NCBI RefSeq assembly: GCF_001953885.1
Contig: NZ_MQUS01000030.1
Location: 1-64,000 of the forward strand
DNA: 64,000 bases
Source of the DNA: Streptomyces sp. IMTB 2501
GTDB taxonomy: Bacteria; Actinomycetota; Actinomycetes; Streptomycetales; Streptomycetaceae
Direction: 5' to 3'
In this document: piece after piece, positions 8,038-14,010 of the stretch
Layout of the letters: each line of letters begins with the position of its first letter
How positions within the stretch are numbered: position 1 is the first letter of the stretch
Made by a program: the position numbers and the translations under genes
Notes under the pieces: generated by a model
What the model was told of the DNA's origin: nothing
Seen by the model: only the letters and a program-made list of their open reading frames with translations
The model's database searches: none

Positions 8038-8241
8038 ATGGCACAGGGAACCGTGAAGTGGTTCAACGCCGAAAAGGGTTTCGGCTTCATCCAGCAGGAC
8101 GGCGGCGGTCCCGACGTCTTCGCCCACTACTCGAACATTGCGACCCAGGGCTTCCGTGAGCTCCAGGAGGGCCAGCGGGTCTCCTTCGACGTCACGCAGG
8201 GCCAGAAGGGCCCGCAGGCGGAGAACATCGTCCCCGCCTGA
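8038..8241 (+). CDS. Cold-shock protein (CspA family)
   Basis: A 67-aa single-domain cold-shock protein, starting at ATG 8038 after AGAAGGAG. It has G-T-V-K-W-F-N-A-E-K-G-F-G-F-I (RNP1) and D-V-F-A-H-Y-S (RNP2), with F-A-H instead of the more usual F-V-H. The family binds single-stranded RNA/DNA and melts mRNA structure. It is preceded by a structured leader and followed by a strong terminator, then a DEAD-box helicase in the same direction, so both may act together in RNA remodelling. Confidence 0.95.
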   Translation: MAQGTVKWFNAEKGFGFIQQDGGGPDVFAHYSNIATQGFRELQEGQRVSFDVTQGQKGPQAENIVPA

Positions 8242-8262
8242 TACCCGGACGCGTATCCCCTC

Positions 8263-8300
8263 ACCGGGGTCCGCACCGTCATGGTGCGGACCCCGGTTTG
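8263..8300 (+). terminator. Strong hairpin between cold-shock gene and helicase
   Basis: A 15-bp perfect stem (arms 8263-8277 and 8283-8297, loop GTCAT) is followed by TTGTGCTGTTT. It ends 31 nt before the helicase start, so the helicase is expressed by read-through or from a promoter I cannot see. Confidence 0.85.
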
Positions 8301-8328
8301 TGCTGTTTCCAGGAAGGCAGATAACCGC

Positions 8329-9966
8329 ATGTCCCGCAGGCCCCAGAAGCCGAACCGGCGCGCCTCGTCGCCCCCGCCGTCCGCGTCGTCGCCGCGGGAA
8401 TTCCGGCTGCCGGAAAGCGCGACACCCGCACTTCCCGCCATCGAGGACTTCGCCGCTCTGGACATGCCCCCGGGGTTGCTGAAGACCCTCACCACGCAGG
8501 GCGTGACCAGCCCCTTCCCCATTCAGGCCGCCACCCTGCCCAACTCGCTCGCCGGCCGCGACCTGCTGGGACGGGGACGCACCGGCTCCGGCAAGACCCT
8601 CGCGTTCGGGCTGGCGCTCCTGGCCCGCACGGCCGGACTGCGCGCGGAGCCCAAGGCGCCCCTCGCCCTCGTGCTGGTGCCCACCCGCGAACTCGCACAG
8701 CAGGTGGCGGACGCACTGACCCCCTATGCGACGGCGGTGAACCTCCGGCTGGCCACCGTGGTCGGCGGGCTGTCCATCACCAAGCAGGCCGCAGCGCTCC
8801 GGCGCGGTGCCGAGGTGCTGGTGGCGACGCCCGGCAGGCTCAACGACCTCGTAGAACGCGGGGACTGCGTGCTCGGCCATGTACGCATCACGGTGCTGGA
8901 CGAAGCCGACCAGATGACCGACATGGGCTTCCTGCCGCAGATCACCAAGCTGATCCAGCAAGTGCGGCCCGACGGACAGCGCATGCTGTTCTCGGCCACC
9001 CTGGACCGCAACATCGACCGCTTGGTGCAGCGGTTCCTTACCGACCCCGTGGTGCATTCCGTGGACCCGTCCGCGGGAGCGGTGACCACCATGGAGCACC
9101 ATGTGCTCCACGTCCAGGACGAGACCGACAAGAAGGCCGTCACCACGCGCATCGCGGCCCGTGACGGCCGGGTCATTCTCTTCCTCGACACGAAGAGGTC
9201 CGCCGACCGGCTCGCCAAGCGGCTCCTGGCCGTCGGGGTCCGCGCGGCGGCACTGCACGGAGGCCGCTCCCAGCCGCAGCGGAATCGCACCCTGGAACAG
9301 TTCAAGAACGGCCAGGTCACCGCCCTGGTGGCGACGAACGTCGCAGCCCGGGGCATACACATCGACGACCTCGACCTCGTCGTGAACGTGGATCCCCCCA
9401 ACGACCACAAGGACTACCTCCACCGGGGCGGCCGCACGGCCCGCGCCGGCGGCTCCGGCAGCGTCGTCACGTTGGTCCTGCCCGACCAGAAACGGGACGT
9501 CACCCGGCTCATGTCGGACGCGGGCATCCGCCCCCGGACGGCCCGCGTCACGTCGAGCGACCCCGCGCTGGCCACCATTACCGGCGCCCGTGAGCCTTCC
9601 GGCGTGGCCGTCACCATCGAGGTCGCCCAGCCCGCGACGTCGACGGCGTCCCGTCCGGACCGAAAGGCCGGCACCCAGCCCGGCAGGCGATCCGGCCGCC
9701 GACGCCGAAACGACGGCGGAGTCAAAGCGGCGACAGGCGCGGCCACCAGGACGGGGAGCCGGGGCTCCGACCGGCGGGCCGCGGCCGGGGCGACAGCGTC
9801 TGGTGGCACCTCCGCAGCCGGCGGGCGCGGTTCTGCCCGTCGCGCGGGATCCGGCGGAGCCACAGGGGGTGCGGTGGCGGCGGGCGGCCGCAGTTCCGCC
9901 CGCCCGGTCGCGGCCGGCGCGGCGACCAGCACTGCCTCCGGCAAGGCTGCCCGCGGATCTCGCTGA
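8329..9966 (+). CDS. DEAD-box ATP-dependent RNA helicase
   Basis: A 545-aa protein starting at ATG 8329 (AGGAAGG 11 nt upstream); in-frame starts further upstream fall in the terminator hairpin. All core motifs are visible: a Q-like segment before F-P-I-Q (about 60-66), Walker A GRTGSGKT (83-90), PTRELAQQ, TPGR, DEAD (190-193), SAT (221-223), ARGIHIDDLD and HRGGRTARAG. The last ~110 residues are a basic Arg/Gly/Ala/Ser-rich tail of the RNA-binding type found on RhlE/DeaD-like helicases. It unwinds RNA duplexes with ATP. Location behind a cold-shock gene suggests a role in cold adaptation or ribosome assembly. Confidence 0.95.
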   Translation: MSRRPQKPNRRASSPPPSASSPREFRLPESATPALPAIEDFAALDMPPGLLKTLTTQGVTSPFPIQAATLPNSLAGRDLLGRGRTGSGKTLAFGLALLARTAGLRAEPKAPLALVLVPTRELAQQVADALTPYATAVNLRLATVVGGLSITKQAAALRRGAEVLVATPGRLNDLVERGDCVLGHVRITVLDEADQMTDMGFLPQITKLIQQVRPDGQRMLFSATLDRNIDRLVQRFLTDPVVHSVDPSAGAVTTMEHHVLHVQDETDKKAVTTRIAARDGRVILFLDTKRSADRLAKRLLAVGVRAAALHGGRSQPQRNRTLEQFKNGQVTALVATNVAARGIHIDDLDLVVNVDPPNDHKDYLHRGGRTARAGGSGSVVTLVLPDQKRDVTRLMSDAGIRPRTARVTSSDPALATITGAREPSGVAVTIEVAQPATSTASRPDRKAGTQPGRRSGRRRRNDGGVKAATGAATRTGSRGSDRRAAAGATASGGTSAAGGRGSARRAGSGGATGGAVAAGGRSSARPVAAGAATSTASGKAARGSR

Positions 9967-10459
9967 CGGACGGGGGTCGGCGCAGCCACGGGCGGCGCTG
10001 TCGGGGCCCGGCGACCGCAGCCCCGACCGCCGTACCTCTGACACCTGGGCCGCCCGGATTCAGGCGCAGCCGACGTGCCACCTCGGTCCCGGCTCCCACG
10101 AACGGCAGGTCCGGCAACCGGCTGGGCACCAACAGCACGTCGACGCCTGGGATTTCGGCCCCGCCCTGCCGTTCGATCAAGGGCTGTTCGGCGTGATCGG
10201 CCATGCCCGCGTTGGTCACGTCCCTGGCCACGTGATGCCGTAACGGCGGGACCCTGAACATGGGGTGGTTGCGGAGGGCTTGTCCGCGGCTCTGGGGGGA
10301 GTCCGTGTGGACCGCACTGTTGGGCACGCAGCACATGGCGGCCTGCGCTCTGATCTACCTCGCCGTCGGTTCGCCGCGCGCGCCGTCCTCAAGACCCGGC
10401 CCTCGGAGGGCACCTTGATGATCGTGATCGGAGCTTTCACACGAAGGGGGAACATTCAC
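9967..10459. other. Intergenic, no recognisable gene
   Basis: Open frames on both strands here show no family signature. The frame on the minus strand around 9990-10330 is the most protein-like but lacks a ribosome binding site and any domain I know. Confidence 0.35.
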
Positions 10460-10570
10460 GTGAAAGACCAGCCGCCCCAGAATCGGGCGAGCCCCGCGCT
10501 CCGCAAGCGCGTCCAGGACAGCTTCGCCGGCGGTGTCTGCACCAGGTGCTCTGACACCAAGGCAGGATGA
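10460..10570 (+). CDS. Possible small protein (36 aa) with CxxC motif
   Basis: A GTG at 10460 preceded by GAAGGGGGAA at 9-nt spacing opens a 36-codon frame ending in TGA. The peptide is basic and helical in the middle (SPALRKRVQDSF) and ends with G-V-C-T-R-C-S-D-T-K-A-G. The good ribosome binding site and Cys-x2-Cys tail make it worth listing. It lies 70 nt upstream of the amidohydrolase in the same direction. I do not recognise a family. Confidence 0.35.
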   Translation: MKDQPPQNRASPALRKRVQDSFAGGVCTRCSDTKAG

Positions 10571-10640
10571 ACTCATCGAGGAATTCCGGCAATTCCCGGC
10601 CTTGTGACAGCCGCAGGTCGTTCGAGAGAGGCGGTACCAG

Positions 10641-11540
10641 TTGAGTCCCACCCGCATCGCTTTGGGCGAGGAAGCCGGTGAGGTCCGCCGATTCTGGGGC
10701 GGGCTCGGCCTTCCCGGGCTGATCGACGTCCACACCCACTTCATGCCCGAGCGTGTCCTGCACAAGGTCTGGGACTACTTCGACGCCAACGGGCCGCTGA
10801 TCGGTGGGCCGAAGTGGCCGATCACCTACCGGAAGCAGGAGGAGGAGCGGACGGCTCTGCTCCGGGAGTTCGGGGTCCGGTCCTTCACCGCGATGCTCTA
10901 CCCCCACAAGCCCGGCATGGCCAGGTGGCTGAACGGGTGGGCCGCCGACTTCGCCCGCCGCACCCCCGACTGCCTGCACACCGCCACGCTGTATCCCGAG
11001 CCGGACGTCGAGACAAACGTCCGCGAGGCTGTCGAAGCGGGGGCACGCGTGTTCAAGGCTCATGTACAGGTGGGAGCGTACGACCCGGCCGACGAACAAC
11101 TCCAGCAGGCTTGGGGGATGCTGGCCGAGGCCCGGATTCCCGTGGTGATGCACTGCGGCTCCGGGCCCGCGTCCGGCAAGCACACCGGCCCCGAGCCCAT
11201 AGCGCGAGTGCTGGCACGCCACCCGCAACTGCGGCTGATCATCGCGCACATGGGCATGCCCGAGTACGAGGAGTTTCTCGACCTCGCCGAACGGTACGAC
11301 CAGGTACGGCTGGACACGACGATGGTGTTCACCGACTTCACCGAAAGATTCATGCCGTTCCCCCGCCGGGCCCTGCCACGGCTCGCCGCACTGGGCGACC
11401 GCATCCTGCTCGGTTCCGACTTCCCCAACATCCCTTACCCCTACCTGCACCAACTCCACGCGGTGGAAAGGCTGGGCCTCGGACAGGAGTGGCTGCGGGC
11501 CGTATGCCACGACAACGCGGCGGAGCTCTTCGAACTTTGA
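10641..11540 (+). CDS. Amidohydrolase (TIM-barrel, amidohydrolase-2 family)
   Basis: A 299-aa protein beginning at TTG 10641 (GAGAGGCGG upstream). It shows the metal-dependent hydrolase signature: D-V-H-T-H near residue 30, an internal His on a strand end (V-V-M-H-C-G), I-I-A-H-M-G, and G-S-D-F-P near the C-terminus supplying the conserved Asp. Such enzymes act as hydrolases or decarboxylases on C-C or C-N bonds of small carboxylic or cyclic substrates; the substrate here is unknown. No catalytic partner is adjacent, so it appears to be a lone gene. Confidence 0.85.
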   Translation: MSPTRIALGEEAGEVRRFWGGLGLPGLIDVHTHFMPERVLHKVWDYFDANGPLIGGPKWPITYRKQEEERTALLREFGVRSFTAMLYPHKPGMARWLNGWAADFARRTPDCLHTATLYPEPDVETNVREAVEAGARVFKAHVQVGAYDPADEQLQQAWGMLAEARIPVVMHCGSGPASGKHTGPEPIARVLARHPQLRLIIAHMGMPEYEEFLDLAERYDQVRLDTTMVFTDFTERFMPFPRRALPRLAALGDRILLGSDFPNIPYPYLHQLHAVERLGLGQEWLRAVCHDNAAELFEL

Positions 11541-11778
11541 CCCCGACAAGTCGACCAGCTCCCGGCGGGGAGGTCAGCGACCAGTGCGCCGGCCGTACAG
11601 CCCATGTCCTGCCGGCCGTTGGACCGAGCCAGGGCCATACCGTCTTTCGGTGCCCGGGCGCGTGAGCGGTGCGACGTCATCGAGACGGCGGCTTCGTCCT
11701 CAGAGATCAGCCGCCCCGAGCATCACTGCTGAAGGGCGCAGTGCCTGTCGCCTTCCCCCCGTCAGGAAGGCGTCGTTC
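11541..11778. other. Intergenic, no gene seen
   Basis: Space between the amidohydrolase and the IS630 remnant; nothing recognisable on either strand. Confidence 0.4.
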
Positions 11779-11873
11779 TCACTCCGCGCACAGCCGTCGG
11801 CGGCCGGTATGCGCACCTGCTCCCGCGAGGCCTGGCCCTGCTGAGTGGGACCACCAGCCTGCGCATGTCTCAC
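11779..11873 (-). pseudogene. IS630 transposase N-terminal remnant
   Basis: Reading from GTG 11873 on the minus strand gives V-R-H-A-Q-A-G-G-P-T-Q-Q-G-Q-A-S-R-E-Q-V-R-I. This aligns with the second remnant at 37680 (M-R-C-A-Q-G-G-G-L-T-P-Q-G-R-A-S-R-E-W-A-R-I) and with the usual IS630-type N-terminus. The rest of the transposase is missing. Confidence 0.55.
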
Positions 11874-12013
11874 GGCCACGGCGTACCACAGGCCACGGGC
11901 GGCCTCCGGGAGGTTGGCGGCCGGGTACGGCAGGACCGCCGCCTCGTGGGAGTCGGCGGCCTTGATCCTGTTTCACCGCTGCGGGTCGGCTTTGTGCGAA
12001 GCCTGCCCCAGGG

Positions 12014-12898
12014 TCAGTTCCAGATGCCGGTGATGTCGGAGGCGCCGGCCGCGGCCCCGGCGTGGGTCGTCAGCCCGGCCAGGTCCTCAAGGGTGCGCAG
12101 CGTGTCGTAGTGGTTGTAGTGCGTCGAGGTGGTGCTGCCCGGCGCGACGTGCGCACCGTAGAACACGGTGGCGATGTGGTTGCCGTGCGAGCTGTCGTCC
12201 TCGTCGAAGGTGACGGCCAGGATGCTGTTGTGCGTCTGTGCCCAGGTCGCGTAGGCGCTGAGGTTGTTCTTCAGCCAGGTGTCGCCCGTCGCGATGGAGC
12301 AGTCGTGCATGTCGTTGCACAGGTTCGGGGTGACGAAGGAGACCTTCGGCAGGGTCGTGTAGTCCGTCGGGAACTGTGCGAACGTGTGCGCCGTGCTCAG
12401 CGGAACGTTGCTGAAGGCGAACCACGGGTTGTGCTTCCGGGCGTACTTGGTGGCGGAGTTGGTGCACACCGTGGAGCCCTGGGAGGGCAGGCCCTCGTTG
12501 TAGCTGCCCCACGTCTTTCCGGCGGCGATGAGCTCGGAGCCGATATTCGCGGCGCTGCTGAACTGCGGCGTGTAGCAGTTGTCGTTGGTGATGCCCTGGT
12601 TGTTGCCGGAGAACAGGTCCAGGTAGTTCGGCTGGCTGGGGTGGGTGATGGCGTACGACTGGGTGAGGTTGCCGCCGCCGGCCACCAGCGTGTTGTTGAG
12701 GTACGGGGCGCTCGTGCTGCCGATGACCTGCTCGTAGGAGTGGTTCTCGAACACCACTACGACCACGTGGTCGGGGGCGGGAAGAGCGGCGGCCTGCGCG
12801 GCGGGCGCGGCGACCCACACCCCGACCAGGGCGGCGGGGAGGGCGGTGACGAGGGAGAGCGCCCGGCGCGAGCGCTTGATGCGGGACAGCAAGGACAC
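12014..12898 (-). CDS. Secreted phosphoesterase (phospholipase C/acid phosphatase-like)
   Basis: A 294-aa exported protein. The GTG at 12898 was chosen because AGGAGG sits 6 nt upstream; it leaves a basic n-region (SRIKRSRR), a hydrophobic core and an A-Q-A-A cleavage site, all before D-H-V-V-V-V-V-F-E-N-H-S. This F-E-N-H-S motif begins the alkaline-phosphatase-like phosphoesterase family that includes bacterial phospholipases C and acid phosphatases. Later motifs H-P-S-Q-P-N-Y, N-D-M-H-D-C and F-D-E-D-D complete the metal site. Expected reaction: hydrolysis of phosphomonoesters or phosphodiesters outside the cell. Cysteines suggest disulfides. It stands alone on the minus strand. Confidence 0.85.
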   Translation of the reverse strand: MSLLSRIKRSRRALSLVTALPAALVGVWVAAPAAQAAALPAPDHVVVVVFENHSYEQVIGSTSAPYLNNTLVAGGGNLTQSYAITHPSQPNYLDLFSGNNQGITNDNCYTPQFSSAANIGSELIAAGKTWGSYNEGLPSQGSTVCTNSATKYARKHNPWFAFSNVPLSTAHTFAQFPTDYTTLPKVSFVTPNLCNDMHDCSIATGDTWLKNNLSAYATWAQTHNSILAVTFDEDDSSHGNHIATVFYGAHVAPGSTTSTHYNHYDTLRTLEDLAGLTTHAGAAAGASDITGIWN

Positions 12899-12939
12899 GG
12901 TGGACCTCCTGTGTGAGCGGGAAGCGGGGAGGTTGTCCA

Positions 12940-12963
12940 CTGATCAGGTCCTTTCTGATCAGG
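12940..12963. repeat. Tandem palindromic direct repeat upstream of the phosphoesterase
   Basis: CTGATCAGG occurs twice at 12940-12948 and 12955-12963 (15-bp period), and each copy contains the palindrome CTGATCAG. It lies 42-65 bp upstream of the GTG start and could be a regulator site. It does not resemble the PHO box. Confidence 0.4.
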
Positions 12964-13154
12964 CGGTAGGAGACTAGGGCGGCGCAGGCAGGGCCTTCAG
13001 GTCACTGGCAATGAAGACCCGTCAAACAGCCGTTGGCTGTCGGGGGCCCATCCATCTCGTGTGTTCACCTTCCGGAGGGTTGCCGTGGGCACCCGGGCCG
13101 CGCCGGATCCGGTCCCCGCAGGTGGCTTTCGCACGGCCACGTGGGGGCAGAACC
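12964..13154. other. Intergenic, no gene seen
   Basis: No supported gene or RNA between the phosphoesterase promoter region and the remnant at 13155. Confidence 0.4.
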
Positions 13155-13317
13155 TGCGGTCTCTACGGTGGCTTCGACGGCTCGCCCGAGACCACGGCAG
13201 CCATCGGCCACAAGATCGTCGTCGTGGCCCTCGAAGGGGCCGGCCTCAACACCGAGTGGGACCATGACGCTGGCCGAACCATCACCGTCGCTCCCCCTTT
13301 GTACGCACCCCGCATGA
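13155..13317 (+). pseudogene. C-terminal remnant resembling DUF6891-type proteins
   Basis: The frame encodes L-Y-G-G-F-D-G ... T-A-A-I-G-H-K-I ... G-L-N-T-E-W-D-H-D. This matches my recollection of the C-terminus of small actinobacterial DUF6891-like proteins (G-F-D-G ... G-L-x-T-E-W-x-G-D-P). No start, no N-terminal domain and no ribosome binding site are visible, so it is probably a gene remnant. Family assignment is tentative. Confidence 0.3.
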
Positions 13318-13481
13318 ACGTCGAGACCTCTTTCCGCCACCTTCCACAACCGCACCGCGTCGTGCGCCGAGACCTACCCTTGCCCAGAACGTGGCACGGT
13401 GTACCCGTCGTACCGGCTCGTCGGCCCCGGGGATGGCGCAGCGCCGCACCGGCACCACCTGAGTGTGGCCGAATCGGCCAT

Positions 13482-13509
13482 CTGACGTCTGTTCGGACAC
13501 GGCCATACT
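13482..13509 (+). promoter_or_regulatory. Candidate promoter of the lanthipeptide precursor gene
   Basis: CTGACG at 13482-13487 and CATACT at 13504-13509 are separated by 16 bp. They match the housekeeping -35/-10 pattern of Streptomyces reasonably well (CATACT is one base from TATACT). Transcription would begin near 13516, giving a leader of roughly 38 nt. Confidence 0.45.
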
Positions 13510-13553
13510 CAGGGCTGGGCAATCCGCCCCATTCCTACGTCCGGAGGCCACCC

Positions 13554-13754
13554 ATGCCCCAGACCCGTGTGTCCCACACCGCCGTGATCGAAGCCTGGCT
13601 GTCGGGCGCCGAGAGCGCGTACGGCCAGTCCAACCCCGCCGGGCCCCTGTACGTCGGCGGCACGGCTGCCGAGGCCGCACTCACGGACCCGAGCGACTCC
13701 CTCTACGGCTTCTGTTCCAGCCCGAGCGGTTCGCACGGCAGTTGGTGCTGCTGA
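13554..13754 (+). CDS. Class II lanthipeptide precursor peptide (LanA)
   Basis: A 66-aa peptide starting at ATG 13554 with GGAGG 6 nt upstream. The N-terminal part is acidic to neutral and helical, as expected for a leader (VSHTAVIEAWLSGAESAYG). G35-G36 is a candidate double-glycine cleavage site. The C-terminal part is Ser/Gly/Cys-rich, ending G-F-C-S-S-P-S-G-S-H-G-S-W-C-C, with Cys54, Cys65 and Cys66 as the only cysteines and Thr37, Thr44, Ser47, Ser49, Ser55, Ser56, Ser58, Ser60 and Ser63 as possible dehydration sites. Up to three (methyl)lanthionine rings are possible. It sits 256 nt upstream of a LanM gene in the same direction. I do not recognise the core from any characterised lanthipeptide. 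The role is inferred from size, composition and neighbour. Confidence 0.8.
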   Translation: MPQTRVSHTAVIEAWLSGAESAYGQSNPAGPLYVGGTAAEAALTDPSDSLYGFCSSPSGSHGSWCC

Positions 13755-13760
13755 CAGGTC

Positions 13761-13779
13761 TGCCTCGCCCTTTGAGGCA
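13761..13779 (+). promoter_or_regulatory. Hairpin just after lanA (possible attenuator)
   Basis: A 6-bp stem (TGCCTC 13761-13766, GAGGCA 13774-13779, 7-nt loop) begins 7 nt after the precursor stop codon, with outer ACAGG/CCTGT bases able to extend it. Such hairpins in lantibiotic operons allow high precursor and low synthetase expression. Short stem, so moderate support. Confidence 0.35.
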
Positions 13780-13837
13780 TGTGGCGGCCTGTGAGAGGGC
13801 CGTCGATTGCGGAGAGCTTTCGCGGAGTGAGGTTCTA

Positions 13838-13865
13838 CGAGCAGGAGTGTTGCGAGCAGGAGTGT
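13838..13865 (+). repeat. Direct repeat between lanA and lanM
   Basis: CGAGCAGGAGTGT occurs at 13838-13850 and again at 13853-13865 (15-bp period). Both copies contain AGGAG, but no start codon in a supported frame follows at the right distance. Function unknown. Confidence 0.4.
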
Positions 13866-14010
13866 GGGGAATCGTGTGCCAGGCCGCCGCGCCGCCGCAC
13901 TGCACCGAACCCGTGAGGCGCTAGCACCACCCGGGCCCGGTGAAACGATTCCCTACGCTCCGTCCGGGCGCCTTCGACGGCGCGACGCGGTGGGACGGGG
14001 AAGGTGGACG

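Noticed and set aside
8020..10044. 674-codon minus-strand open frame
   Set aside because: Antisense to the cold-shock and DEAD-box genes, whose motifs are unambiguous.
13065..13080. GTTCACCTTCC as a PHO box for the phosphoesterase
   Set aside because: Only one repeat unit is present and it lies about 170 bp from the start; PHO boxes need at least two tandem 11-bp units.
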